DNA from: Trichobilharzia regenti
Lineage: Eukaryota > Platyhelminthes > Trematoda > Strigeidida > Schistosomatidae
Length of the DNA stretch: 64,000 bases
Assembly (NCBI GenBank): GCA_944472135.2
Contig: OX235270.1
Span: 45,694,352 to 45,758,351, forward strand
Reading direction: 5' to 3'
The translations under genes were made by a program, and so were the position numbers. Shown here piece by piece: positions 11,662 to 23,478 of the stretch; the first letter of the stretch is position 1, and each line of letters begins with the position of its first letter. A model generated the notes under the pieces. That model was given only the letters and a program-made list of their open reading frames with translations. It made no database searches and was not told the origin of the DNA.

Positions 11662-12585
11662 GGTTTATATGAATCTCTAAAGCCTACTGGCACAATTACA
11701 CCAAGATTATATGGACTTCCAAAAGTGCACAAAATTGGTTTACCACTTCGACCAGTGTTAGATATGTGTAATTCCCCATACCATGCCACAGCAAAATGGT
11801 TAGTCAAGCTCCTGAAACCTCTGCATAATGAGTTGGTAAAACAGAGCGTAAATGGCAGTTTTGAATTTGTTGGAAAAATAAGAGATCTTAATGTGAAGGA
11901 CAAGTTTATGATATCTTTTGATGTATCCTCCTTGTTCACCAATGTACCGTTAATGGAGACAGTGGATTTTATATGTGAGGAGATTACTACACGAAACATA
12001 GACATCGGCATTTCTGTATCCACCTTGAAGGAACTTATTTTAAGATGTACAATGAACGTTCATTTCTTATTCAATAAGGAATATTACAGACAAATTGATG
12101 GTGTGACTATGGGTTCCCCATTAGGCCCAATCCTAGCTGATTTTTTCCTCGCTAAGTTAGAGAATGGACCACTGAAAGGAGTAATTAGTGACTTGGATTT
12201 CTACTGTCGATATATGGATGATACATTTCTGGTCATAAAAAACGAGGACGACGCAATGAACATCCTTGACAAGTTTAATGATGCCCATTCAGCAATAAAC
12301 TTTACTATAGAGAAAGAAACTAATGACTGTATCTCATTCCTAGACGTCTTCATGGCAAGGAAAGAAGATGGCACACTAAGAAGGAGTGTGTACAGGAAAC
12401 CTACTACAACAGGACAGTACACTCATTTTTTGAGTTTTGTACCTTTGAAATATAAACGCAACCTGGTAAAGTGTCTGGTTCATAGAGCTAGGTTAATCTG
12501 TTCAGACGACTGCTTCAATGAGGAGCTTAAGATTATTAGAGAATTACTTAGAAAAAATGGTTATCCAGATAAGTTTATTGAGAAA
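11659..12585 (+). pseudogene. Penelope-like reverse transcriptase fragment, uninterrupted
   Basis: About 309 codons stay open without a stop. Motifs run in the usual order: RLYGLPKVHK and LRPVLDMCNSP (N-terminal RT motifs), SFDVSSLFTNVP (RT motif A, with the Asp), QIDGVTMGSPLGPILAD (motif B), then FYCRYMDDTFLVI carrying the YMDD catalytic pair (about 12202-12240), and CISFLDVFMARKEDG. This is diagnostic of Penelope-like elements rather than LINEs. The N-terminal end (before the LYESLKPTGT block) and the C-terminal linker and endonuclease are missing, and both ends stop exactly at (TA)n runs. The lack of stops suggests a relatively recent copy. It would copy RNA to DNA during retrotransposition; as a fragment it is presumably inert. 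Confidence 0.9.
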
Positions 12586-12611
12586 AATATATATATATAT
12601 ATATGTATATA
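12586..12611. repeat. (AT)n microsatellite
   Basis: Alternating A and T with one G interruption, abutting the 3' edge of the PLE reverse transcriptase fragment. Confidence 0.95.
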
Positions 12612-12779
12612 CGATTTTACAGCCTTTGAGTATGAAACTGCTGAAAAGACATGCTTGCTGAACTTATTGTCATTTTCGCACTGAGTGATGAAATGTAGCC
12701 AATTTTACACTCTAGGTAATTAATAAAAAGTGGAACTTTCGGAAGTCCAACAATGGGGAATAAATAAGAATTTTCGATT

Positions 12780-12957
12780 TTTGATTACAGCTTGATCCCA
12801 CACCGTATTTTCGGTACAAGTATGGAATTTTCAGCATGTGATATCGATAGACCGAATTTTCGCAGGCCGACAATTGATATCAGGTGTGCGTCGGCAGGGG
12901 ATCGAACCTAGGACCATGTGATTGGTAGGCGAGAGTCCAAACCACTGTGCCACTTTG
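12780..12957 (-). mobile_element. tRNA-derived SINE, family B
   Basis: On the minus strand a tRNA-like head (GGCACAGTGGTTTGGACTC and a degenerate B box GGTTCGATCCCC) is followed by a body containing the reverse complements of GGTGTGCGTCGG, ATTGATATC, GGAATTTTCAGCATG and CTTGATCCCACACCG. The same head plus body occurs at 20285, 46250 and 52390, all on the minus strand. The head resembles that of family A, but the body differs and shares nothing obvious with RTE. Confidence 0.75.
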
Positions 12958-13796
12958 GTAAATTAAAAAAGACAGCGGGATGTTTTGAGCTTCTAAAAGC
13001 CTAAGCGTCTGAACAATAGAACAAAAATACATTTACATATGCATTTTGGCTTATATCATCGGATTTTATAAATAAGCATAAAGAAAGGTTTTTCCTTTTT
13101 CGGTTGGATTTTATTTTTGGATGAAATTTTTGAATTTCTAACTCTACTAAGATATTCTGTCACTTACCTTTCAATGAGAAACAATTTTACTATCAGAAAG
13201 AATTTGGAACTTAGCAGATCTAAAGGAAGAATTGGCACTCAAATGTCTCCTTTGGTATTATAATTAAAGTCTTTTGCACTACATTTTTTGGCTCACACCG
13301 TGAAAGGGGGTCCCTTTATTCTATTGACAAAACACTGTTTCAGGAGAAACTTATAAAATGAAAGGATTTACTTGTAAATGTACAGTGCTTTAGTTTTGGA
13401 ATGAATAATTTTGACTATCTATTCCTGAGAGCAGTAATGCTCGTCTTGGTAAACTTCAACTTGTAAGGAAAGACGAGAAGCTAAAAGAAGCTATTTTTTA
13501 AACAAACATATTGATGTACACATCTCGTATTTATTATCAATGAATGGTCACGCATCGTTCGTAAGAAATGGTGTTAAAACAGTTAGATAAAGTGTTCACG
13601 CGTAAGCACGAAAGTTTGGTTAATAATTGAAGTCATGAAGTGAAATGCTTAAAACCTTTTATTAGGGATTTAAGGAGATTCATCACCTAAAATACTAGCC
13701 GAACAAATGAAGTGTGTCTAGATGTGTGGAGAAATGCATGAAAAAAAAATTAAATTTCTAGGTAAAAAAACCTTTCAAACATTTTTGTTTGATTAC
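12958..13796. other. no gene recognised
   Basis: AT-rich and single-copy in appearance; only short ORFs. Confidence 0.45.
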
Positions 13797-14208
13797 AGGA
13801 TTTCATCATGAGCTGACATTGGTTAGAGAACCATTGGAAAACCTTGGATTATTGGACATCTCTTTCGTCCTAGTTTGGGACTCTTCAGCAGTACGCACCT
13901 ACACCACAGGGTTTGAAGCCAGGACATTCTGGTTAAAAGGCGAGCTCGTATACAATAAAGCCACTGGGACCCGATCCAATGGCCCATGAATTCTAACTTC
14001 TGCCGATTCACGACATAGCGCGAGCCTAGCCAATGTCTTCGGCAAGTATCTGGTAAACGAGTTCGCCTTGTAACCAGAAGGTCCTGGGTTCGAACCCCGG
14101 TCGGTAGGTACTGCTGAAGAGTCCCAAACTATGACGAAATAGCTGTCCAGTACTCCCAGGTTTTCCAGTGGTTCTCTAAGTAATGTCATTTCATGGTGAA
14201 ATCCTCCA
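13797..14208. repeat. family C repeat, inverted pair
   Basis: Positions about 13797-14010 are a minus-oriented family C unit (AGGATTTCATCATGAGCTGAC at the tail end, then GACTCTTCAGCAGTACGC). Positions about 14050-14208 are a plus-oriented partial unit with CTTGTAACCAGAAGG and the B box GGTTCGAACCCCGG, ending GGTGAAATCC. The arms are diverged relative to each other, and the second is truncated at its head, so this is an older relative of the palindrome at 28853-29437. Confidence 0.72.
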
Positions 14209-16470
14209 TACTTAAATTTTTGTTTGACTTTATAAGCTTTAAATCATGCCATATGTATAACGTCTCAAGATCAGCATGATGTTCTCCATATTCTACACTA
14301 GATTTACCTGTGATGCAAATAAACTGAATAGATAAATAAAAGTGCAGTGGACGTGAAAACATAAAATGTAGATTCATATTATAGTTCAGGTGTTAGTTAG
14401 TGCAAGATGGTAAACTAAAAAATAGGCTTACTTAAGCAAAGTATAGTGTACTTAAATGCATAACAATAAAGCAAAACACAGCATTTTAGAATGGATGACA
14501 GGATTTATACCTCTGATGAGTTAAATTATGAAAGTCACATCTTGAAAAGGTTTTTTTTTCAGTGAAACAGTAATAACAATAATTGGGCAGAATCATGGAA
14601 TAGAAAAACTGAAAATATTCATACGCGTCCTTAGAGCAACCTGTGCATTCTTAAGGCCTTGAAAACCTGATTACCACTTTGTTTTGAAAATGCAGATTAT
14701 GTTACAATGGCTTATTTTCATAACTCTAGTAAATTAAAGTGAAGATATGATTTTGTGTTCAACCGAAGTGAATTTATAGCGTTAAAGAATGTGATTCTTA
14801 TGACTCTATTGGTCAAGGTATAAATGTCACCTATTATCAAAATATTTTTCTAAGTGTCAGAAACAACGATGCGTCTCTTGGAGCATTTAAATTTTTTATT
14901 TAAAGTTGTAATACGCTCAGATCATCAAAATCTCATAATTTTTTAAAAATATAGAGATGCACACTAACAATTATTTCAATATAATTACCCCTTTAACTTG
15001 CGGAAATTGAAATTAACGCAAATCCACAAACAATTAAGGAAGATATATGAAGTACAGTGATATGAAAGCAGTAAATTATTCTCCAAGTAAAGTCTAGTTA
15101 CTTTAGAGATCAGCTGATATGTGTCGAACCACAACATTTCAAGTTAGACTAACAACAGCAAGATGAAGCAACAAGCTCACTGTAACATGTGGACTCTGAC
15201 ATTTCGTCTTAGACTGAAGGTAAATGCATATCTTACAGATTTCATTTTACTTAAAATATTATTCACTTCCTACTGAAAAATAAGTATTTCTTTGGGGTAA
15301 CCTCAATCGGAAATGTCTTCAGTTCCAGAGAGCAGTTTAAATGTCATTGCGTTAAGCAAAAATTTGGACCAATCACTAGCGTTAGTAATTCTTCGCAAGA
15401 ATATGGACTAATACTCAGCTTTTTGAAGAGTCTCTTTTTTTTTATTCTTCTCTCTATATTTATCAAACGCTCCCTACTACAAAACGGGAGCTTTTCAGAC
15501 TTAAAAACCCACTTTATTCAGCACTCGAAAGTATATAAAAACGTGTTTTTATCATAAAAATTTCATTTGTAGGCGGATTAAATAATGCAAAATATGGTAA
15601 CTAACATTAAGAAAAAAAAATAGACTAGGTTAGCGGAAGAGGTGTTAGATTAGTGTGAATACTTCTGTCTTTCAAATTATATTCATAGCATTAATTATTG
15701 CCTAGTTGCAATGTTCGAATCATGTGATTTGCTGAGCATAAAATTCTCATAATTTATCGAAGTGTCTACCTTTTCACTCAACTTTTTTTTTCATTTAAGA
15801 GCCATTTCAATTCCAGAAAATAATTAGCATGATTAAAACGCTTGATTACAGAAGCATTTTGAATCAGGAAGTGTAAAGTACTGTTAACTGAACGAGGAAA
15901 GAAGAAGAAGAAGAAGAAGTAGAAGACTTTAACATAATCACACACATTTTCTCACAATGGTTTTTTCTTTTTACAAAGAAACTGGTTTGACTTGTAGGCA
16001 GTATATGTCTGTCTGTTTTATGCTTATTTATTGAATTGGAAGCTTGTCAAATTGGAAGAAGACTATAAGGAGAGAAAGAGAGGTGAGACGAAAGAAGAAG
16101 AAGGAGACAAAGTACGCCAAAGCAGGTAAACATATGAATAAAGATTGATAGATGGATCCAAGTAATATTTCTTTTTTATCAGTGCAATCAATTTCAAAAA
16201 TCTGATTGAATAAATTTATGTCAACCAATCAAATGAATATCTTTTTTCAATAATATTAGAGGAAGATAATTTCGTGATTAATCTTCGAGTGTTTACTTTG
16301 TAACACACTCCTTTCAATGCTATTCATAAGAGATTATAACCACACCCTCAGGAGAAAGGAAACAGTACACAGTATATCTCAACAATGCAACCATTTAAGT
16401 TATAACTTGAATAATGCACATCTAAATGAGATAGATTATCACATCAGTCAATATATTATGTAATACAAAT
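14209..16470. other. upstream region of first coding exon, no other feature
   Basis: Contains a (GAA)n-type microsatellite at about 15900-15925 and purine-rich sequence at 16060-16110. The exon 1 reading frame has a stop at about 16432, so the ATG at 16471 is the first in frame. I cannot identify a promoter or a 5' UTR splice site with confidence. Confidence 0.4.
15900..15925. repeat. (GAA)n microsatellite
   Basis: Seven to eight GAA/GAAGAA units followed by GTAGAAGAC; simple repeat without evident function. Confidence 0.9.
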
Positions 16471-16960
16471 ATGAACATTACCACCGCTAATAATTCTACA
16501 TCTTCTAGTGGAAATGACCCTAAAAATACTATTGAGTCTACTTGTGGAACATTTCCACTAACAAATATATCGTCATCTCATTCGTCGATTAAACTTCCTG
16601 GATCAGAAAGTAAACGTGTATTTGAGGTGAGCAGAGCTAAAGAAGGATCAGATGAAGAACAGTTTACTATTACTTCCTCTTTAAGACAAAAGCCAAAACG
16701 TTTAGAGAAGCATGTTACGCTTTCAGATGAAATTTTGGATTTAAACTTCCCTCCACTTCTTCATCATCATTACTTAAAATCGGATGATTACTATAATAAA
16801 TATAATATTGAAGCTGATGAGCAAAAAGATGCAAAAAGTGTAACAAATTCACATGATGATTATCCACTCTCTTCCAATCCAAGCATACCGCATATGTCGA
16901 CAGATAAAATAAGTACAGCAAGTTTTGGAAGTATGGGGAAATACTGCTTGAATGATCACG
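16471..16960 (+). CDS. host gene, first coding exon (unidentified N-terminus)
   Basis: An ATG at 16471, preceded by an in-frame stop near 16432, opens 163 codons. The exon ends at a strong donor (CACG then GTAAGTA at 16961), leaving phase 1. The peptide is hydrophilic and low in complexity: rich in Ser, Asn and Asp, with a basic patch RQKPKRLEKHVTL at about residues 71-83, HHHYLKSDDYYNKYN at about 101-115, and no membrane segment or signal peptide. Codon use and density differ from the surrounding AT-rich sequence, and no retroelement motif is present. The phase matches the micro-exon at 41458, where the joint codon becomes GAT. If the later exon is really SLC4-like, this would be a variable cytoplasmic N-terminus; that is inference. 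I do not recognise the exon itself. Confidence 0.62.
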
Positions 16961-17024
16961 GTAAGTAAAATTATTCTACGATTTAAATCTTTCTAAGTAA
17001 AGGTTTTGGTTTAATTTTCTGTTT

Positions 17025-17092
17025 AAGTGTAGATTTTGTCACGAACCAGCCCTAACCTTAACTGTCGTGTTAGTTAATGACGAAATCTACAC
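17025..17092. repeat. short inverted repeat in intron 1
   Basis: AGTGTAGATTTTGTCA (about 17026-17041) is inverted as TGACGAAATCTACACT (about 17078-17093) with about one mismatch. This gives a hairpin with a loop of about 36 bases, some 65 bp after the exon 1 donor. It may be a small fold-back element; no function is apparent. Confidence 0.6.
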
Positions 17093-17796
17093 TGAAACCA
17101 ATTCATATCCATGCAAAAAATCTATAATCGGAAATAACTCTTTGTTGTTTCATGCTAAGCACATTTATTGTGCACGTTTAAACAACAGTAGAAAATGAAT
17201 AATTTAAACATATTCGCGAACTCGGAAAGACAAACAGAAATTATATCTCGTGTTTTTCGACTCTTGGCTGGTTTGTGTGCTCCTCATTAGTGATTCGCTC
17301 TTATGTTTCGCTGTTTATTAGTATGCTCCATTTCAACTTAGGATTCTAAGCTATCGGCCCCACTGTCAATGATTTTGTCTCATAATGAGCACTTTAAGTA
17401 CTATTTATACCTTTTGTTTCCCTTACTGAGATTTCACTTCACAAAATCTTTGCACTTATCATTCATTCAGATATTACCAAACGACCTATTTCGTTCTGAA
17501 AAGTCCATGAAAAATGGTCATTTTGCTAATAAGTTTCAGGTACTATCCAACCATCGTTTGACCATCAGCTACATTTGAAATCGTATCACTGACAAGGTGG
17601 GATAATATTTGAGTGTTTTTTCTTTTTACTTTTTGACATTTGGGTATGATGAGTAGCTTACATTTACGATAATTTATGCAAGTGTTAATGTTTTGTAGTT
17701 CTTCACGAACAGCGCAATCCTTCTTGAATGTATTTTAATAATAAAGGAAATCAGTTAACTGAAGTAACTTTTTTAACTCTAATACTTAAATTGTGA

Positions 17797-18032
17797 TGCG
17801 TCGGTGGCACAGTGGTAGAATGCTCGCCAACCACGCAGGTGTTTCAGGGTTCGATCCCCGGCCACCGACGCACTCCTTTACCTCGCTAAGCCAGTAATAA
17901 GACTTGTACAGAGTGAAGGTTGGGCATGAGGCTAGCAACCCTGTTCCGTAAAAATAAACACCACTGCTACCGAGACTTCGAGTTTTTAGCTTGAAGCCCT
18001 TTTATTCCACTTGGAACGTGGGGAATAAAAAA
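17797..18032 (+). mobile_element. tRNA-Gly-derived SINE, family A, with target-site duplication
   Basis: The first 75 bases form a near-complete tRNA-like fold: acceptor GCGTCGG pairs with CCGACGC, the A box is TGGCACAGTGG, AGAATGCTCGCC follows, and the B box is GGTTCGATCCCC. This closely resembles tRNA-Gly(GCC), but the anticodon loop is changed. The body holds ATGAGGCTAGCAACCC (as in the RTE-1 leader) and ends AGCTTGAAGCCC...GGAACG plus an A-rich tail (as in the RTE 3' end). Direct repeats AATACTTAAATTGT (17781-17794) and AATACTTTAATTGT (18033-18046) flank it and look like the target-site duplication. Confidence 0.88.
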
Positions 18033-18046
18033 AATACTTTAATTGT

Positions 18047-19789
18047 ATTGTTAAATTGTACCACAGATCAGAATCATGATTATTTTTTAGCTACATATGA
18101 ATAATATTTTTAGGCAACTAAATTTTCTATTTGAAGCCTACATTTACCAAAGACATGCTAGTTTCCACTAAACACAGAAGAACATTAATGGTAAACTTCA
18201 ATTTCAGAAAGTAGTAGATTTAATGATAGCAGATAATTGGAGGCAATCGTCAAGGAGCCTTGGATCTAGGTTTCTGGCTAGTTAGCACTCGTTAGCAAGG
18301 CGTATCTACAACCTTGAAGGAACTCATTTCCCTTCTGAACTAATAAGACACATTCAGGTCTAAGTGAACTTGTCAGTTTTTAATGACATGGAATAACAGC
18401 ACAGGAACTATATAATAAAAAGTCAGAGTTACGCAGAGTAGGTATCATTAGTTAATAAATAGTTGTGTAACACTGTATGCTATACTTGGTGAACATGTTT
18501 TAGCATATATATCTCATTCGACTACTTATATATTTCGCCACTTGAATGTGAATGTCATACTTCTACAACTTTCGGCAAAATGAAGGCCTACGCCGTATCA
18601 CTATAAACAATGTGGTGTTTTAATGTAGTATTTTATAACACAATATGTCTGATAGGAATATTATTCATCCCAACATTTAAGGGATCCTTTCGTATATATG
18701 TACTTATTCAATTGCATATACAGGTGGTATTAGTTGTCTTATAAAACAAATCCAGATTATTAGTGATAACGGAGAAAAATAATCTGACCGACTTATTTTT
18801 GTGCAGTTTTTTATTACACTACAATCAAACATGTTTTCTTCTTGATCTAAACGGTGCACAACATTGACCCAGATAAATTAAACATTATTTAATGGTTATG
18901 AAAAGTTCCTTAATGCCTTTAAGACTATCTTTCACCGAAAATCTATCATACATTCCTTACTAGTTTTAGAAGTGACCTACAAATGCTTCCACTTAAAATA
19001 TATATATATATTTACTATCCATTATATTTTTGTAATTGATTTTACGACACAAGGATAACTGATTTGATTTAACACTGATCTCTGTTAGTATAACCTTGTA
19101 TCATATCAACAATATAAACATGTTATTCAATTCAACATTTGTCATTATTTACCTTAAAGATCCACATACATTAATCAACAGCTCATAATATTAGTGTTTC
19201 CGATGAAGTTTAAATAATTTATGGACTTATTGTATAACATCCTTGTGTTTACTAATTTATTGCATAGGCAATATGTATTACTAAGATGGATTGATATTTA
19301 GCATACTTAGGTGAAATTTAATCTTATGATACAGCAAGTAACAATATGAGCTGTTTTATGCATTGATTCAGAGTGAACTTTACCATTACCACAAACAGTA
19401 TTGTTAGTGTATCTGTCTTCATGAAAAAAATATACTTAAATCTGTATTCATGAGTTTTAGTCAAATTATGGCACAGTTAGTCTTCTAGGATTTGGATTTT
19501 GAAATTAAAATTATTTGTAATCTTCGATACCACCTAATTATTAAATGCTCTAATCATGCGTGATCTGTTGCATTTTTGACAACATTAAAACTGGTGTGTC
19601 TAACATTGTCACGAAAATTATTTTAATAGGGCGTAAATAAAAAGAATAGAAACTGGAAGACTAATGCAATTTGTTGTCAGCACATGGATGGTCGTACCAC
19701 TGACTGGTGTGTACAGCAAACTTTTATTAATAATGAAGGCTCTACATCTATGCAAAAAACGCGGAAAGAGGCATTTTGATATTTGATGT
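18047..19789. other. intronic sequence, nothing recognised
   Basis: AT-rich with a short (TA)n at about 18996-19011. No exon with matching phase was found. Confidence 0.45.
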
Positions 19790-20215
19790 GTAGCTTTGTA
19801 GTCTGTAGGCTTCAACTACACATCTTTACTTTGTCCTATCTTCTGCAATCCTTTTCAGCTTGGACCACAATCGCCCACAATTTCTCATTTCCTCCTCACG
19901 AAATCCCCTCCATGTCACATTCGCGCGGATGACCCGCCCGTCGCTTACCATTGGGATTCCACTGGAGGGCCTGGCGCATGATGTAATTCGACGGTCTTCT
20001 CAATGTAATCTCGATTCATCTCAATTTTCTCCTAAATATTTGTTGAGCGATCGGCTCTTGGTTGCTTTGTACCCACATTTTCTTGTTACCTTATCATTCT
20101 GGCCTTACCTAGTTTACTAGCTTGCTAGTTTTCCAGCCGGTCCGAAGCCCGGGTAAAGAGGTAGGGTTCAGCGTAGAGCCAGCAACCACACACCACCAAG
20201 CCTTTCAAAGCCCTA
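19790..20215 (-). mobile_element. old RTE 3' fragment with an inverted 5'-leader piece
   Basis: Positions about 19803-20105 on the minus strand match the RTE protein tail; TAGGCTTCAACTACACATCT parallels the RTE 3' end AGGGCTTCAGCTGCGCACCT. Positions about 20107-20215 read on the plus strand as RTE leader: CTAGTTTACTAG also begins the RTE-2 leader at 28255, and GTAAAGAGG...AGCCAGCAACC parallels the family A SINE body. The joined opposite orientations are consistent with 5' inversion at insertion. Confidence 0.6.
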
Positions 20216-20284
20216 GAGAAACTTCAACACACGAAAAAAGATATTAACGATAATAGTAACAGCTTGGTTCTGAAATTTTCGTTT

Positions 20285-20478
20285 TATTTATTTTATTTTT
20301 GATTATAGCTTGATTCCACACTGTATTTTTGGTACAGGTATGGAATTTTCAGCATGGATATCGGTAGCCCAAATTTCCAAGGCCGACCATTGATATCAGG
20401 TGTGCGTCGGTGTGGGCTCGAACCCCGGACCATGTGCATGGTTGGCGAGAGTCCTAACCACTGTGCCACCAACGCACA
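20285..20478 (-). mobile_element. tRNA-derived SINE, family B
   Basis: The best preserved of the four family B copies. On the minus strand: TGCGTTGGTGGCACAGTGG, then the B box GGGGTTCGAGCCC, then the common body with TTGGGCTACCGATATCC and AATTCCATACCTGTACC, and an AAAATAAAATAAATAAAA tail (plus strand 20279-20296). Confidence 0.82.
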
Positions 20479-22089
20479 GGGCTTTTAGCTCTTTTTATTG
20501 CAAGGTATTTACTCCTTATACCAGAACTTCAAGTAATATAATGACCGATAGCGCACCACTTGAAGCAATATTTTCTCATCTAGAACTTGCTTCACTCCTT
20601 GATGAAGTTTTTCCTCCATTAGTTTGAAATGTTTTTGAAAATGCTCATGACAGTAGTTCCCAATTCATGAAAGTAGTTGAGTTGTTAAAACAGTGTGAAA
20701 TGCAGTGAATATAACACACACTGATGTATGGAAAAAATATGGGTAACAGTGATTTAAGCAGGTCGTCAGAATGATCTGTAAAGTGGAATACTGACCTAGA
20801 GGCTTAACCTGATTTCTAAAGTTTTATGGTTTACGACAATTTTAACAACAAAAACATTCATAATATTCCACCTTCAGTTCTTCACGCATTATATTTCATA
20901 AAGTTATATTCATTATGGTGCGTAATGTCAGGGCATATGATGTCACAGTGGCAAGCAGAAAAGTTGAAACTTGTTGACATACTTTGTCTTTACTGTTAAA
21001 AAGTCACTTAATTGGCTTCAGAATGGTTACTTTGATAACGCTGATCACAACTGTACTTAGATACATTAAATGTAAGTTGTGTCTCAGTAGCGGTCAAATC
21101 TTTCTGCTTCCCTTTGTTATATGGTCTCCTAAAGTAATATCCAACACACCTGATGTTCAGTTTTAAAATAATGTTATTTCCAGAATTTTACAATGTTGAA
21201 TTTCACACGATGAATCACCTGATCTAATGTGAATACAACTTATATTTACTTCTTTTAGAAGTGAAACTATCTTACAAACAAACTCAGAAGTTTCAGTTTT
21301 TAGATGGATTATAACAAAATATGTTAAGTTGTATCACTGTTCATAAGATTCATACAACTTGATATTCTGTGTTAAAAAGGAAAAAGTAGTGCTGTTCAAA
21401 GCCGAAATTTTGACATATAAAAATATTTGATCAGTTAGTCTAATCGTATTCGCCGCTGAATACTATACAGGATACGCGTTAAACAAATAACTGAACATTT
21501 AACTGAATTCAGTACAGTTTCTCTAACCACTACTTTCTCTAACTTTGTATATCATTTGTGGATTACATAAAACATAGGCGGTAAAACATTAACAGTATAA
21601 AATGGAATAAATCACCACAAATTCAAAAGAATAGTGCCGAATTCGACAAAACAAACTTTAGTTACACATGTAACGTTTCATCTGTGGATTGAAGATGTCT
21701 TCGGTATGCTGGTTATTTACTGAAAAGAATCAGAAAAAAAAACAACTAAAAAGCCTTTAATATGGCTGACGGAATGGCTTCATTTTTGTATATCTGTAAA
21801 CCTCCATTCCTTTCCTAATTCTTATTTCTTTTTTAACATATATAAACCTTAACTGTCATTATTTTTCTTCCTTTTGTGTTATATGCGTATTATAAATTTG
21901 TCAGAGGACTGAAATATTTCGAATTTCATAATACACAGAAGCTAGACCAGTCATTTAAAAAGTTTTCTTTATGCCCGAAAAACTATATAGCGTCTACTCA
22001 TATAGCACTGAATATCATGTTGACGTAATCCTTCATATATCTTTTAAAGTTATTTGTAAGCTGAAGTACTGGTTTGTATGGGTTGACTT
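20479..22089. other. intronic sequence, nothing recognised
   Basis: Only short ORFs. A possible splice-bounded stretch at 21023-21071 was examined and rejected because its phase does not fit. Confidence 0.45.
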
Positions 22090-22330
22090 TTTTCAGATTT
22101 GATCACAGTTTAATACCAGTTCGAGAAGTATCGAAAACCATGGAGTACTGGAGAGCTGTTTCTGTCCTAGTCTATGGTTCTTCACCACGGTGCGCCCTAC
22201 ATCTTACAAGAAGTCGAACCCAGGACATTCAGGTTAAAAGGCTAACTTGTAGACCGTTCAGCCACTGGTAAGGGATCTGATGGTCCTTGAATTCTGAATT
22301 CTATAAATTTGGGAATTTTAACCCCACCAC
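22090..22330 (-). repeat. family C tRNA-like repeat, single arm
   Basis: The minus strand carries CAGTGGCTGAACGGTCTAC (A-box region), AACCTGAATGTCCTGGGTTC leading to the B box GGGTTCGACTTC, then the family tail (ATGGTTTTCGATACTTCTCG, GTGATCAAATC). Only one orientation is evident. A following stretch at 22355-22450 (CCACTGGTCACTTC...) may be a remnant of the usual central spacer. Confidence 0.65.
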
Positions 22331-23297
22331 CGGCTAGTTTCATTAGTAAGTATTTGTTCTTACACCCGACCTGGTGGACACCACTGGTCACTTCTTTTCA
22401 CCAGAACTCCAGTCCACTTCGTTCTGTGGTCAGACACTAGTTAGTATCAGATTGGTTTTGAAGTGCTATCTTTCTCTACCGTATACCTGTGAATTCTGGA
22501 TGCATAACCCAACTTGTTATTATTAAGAAAGGGAAAGGAGATTAATTTGGCTAATAAACGTTTTAGCTACATTTATACTGAACCTACTGATATGTTGCCA
22601 CCAAATATGAACGAATTATAAGACCTACTCTTCTGGACTTGTCATCAGCTTGGTACAAAGCCAAATAAATTAGAAGTTGAAGAATTTTTATCCACAATAT
22701 CTGAGAATCTTAACAGCATACAAAATATTATCTGAAAACCACAAGTGATTGGCAAAGTGGAATAATTTTCAACCCAACACAAGTTTAGTTATTTTTCAAC
22801 TGATAACTTTCTTCAACTAGCTAACAGACAAAAAAAATTTAATCTGCTATTAAAATTCTCTATAAATGGATAAATAAATAAGGCAGAGAATTAAGGAAAT
22901 ATTGACGGTATGAAAAGGGAATGAAGAAATCTGTGTACGTATAAAAAACATTCATCGCACATCCTACAACTGTCCAACTGATAACATTTCATCACACTCC
23001 GTTAGGAAGCAGTTTATCCCACTCACTATCTCTGTTTCTAGGCAGAGATCTTGATAATTTTAGATAGAGCGATTTGTACATGAAAGTCAACATCAGATAA
23101 AAGCGCTGAAACTCAATTTTCTCTTTTTACCCATCCATTTAGCAGAATGTTGTGAAACGCACTGAATAGTTATTAAGTGCTTAGCACTTCAGAATGCGGA
23201 TATTTTCAATAAATTAAATGTGCTTCCCAGCTTACAGTTATTACCTGATAGTTCCTTTCTTTTGAAAACCTCTCAAAAGGTTGCCATGTTTGATGAA
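22331..23297. other. intronic sequence, nothing recognised
   Basis: Apart from a possible family C spacer remnant near 22355-22450, no repeat or exon was recognised. Confidence 0.4.
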
Positions 23298-23478
23298 TTT
23301 TTTATTCCTTCACGTTCCCTGTGGAAGATAGGGCTTCTTTTACGGGATGTGGTTGCAAACCTCATGCCCAACTTTCACTCTTTACCAGCGAGGTAAAAGA
23401 GTGCTTCGGCCGGGATCGAACTCCTCACCACATGCGTAGTTGGAGAGCATTCTTTCTCTGTGCTTCTAACGTACATCA
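23298..23478 (-). mobile_element. tRNA-Gly-derived SINE, family A, degenerate
   Basis: The minus strand reads head (GGAGTTCGATCCCGGCC B box), CTCGCTGGTAAAGAGTGAAAG, TTGGGCATGAGGTTTGCAACC and then AGAAGCCCTATCTTCC...GGGAACGTGAAGGAAT. It lacks part of the central body. The orientation is opposite to the other three family A copies. Confidence 0.7.

Noticed and set aside
14450..14545. CTGATGAG followed by GAAA as a hammerhead
   Set aside because: The intervening bases cannot form stem II.
16715..16921. Minus-strand ORF of 68 codons
   Set aside because: It is the shadow of exon 1 on the opposite strand.
17798..17872. Standalone tRNA-Gly gene
   Set aside because: The fold is tRNA-like, but the anticodon loop is altered, and the sequence is the head of a SINE with body, A-rich tail and flanking direct repeats.
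21023..21071. Possible 49-nt exon with a GTAAGT donor at 21072
   Set aside because: The pyrimidine tract is weak, and the only open frame would need phase-2 entry, which no neighbouring exon provides; the bridging micro-exon at 41458 already satisfies the phases.
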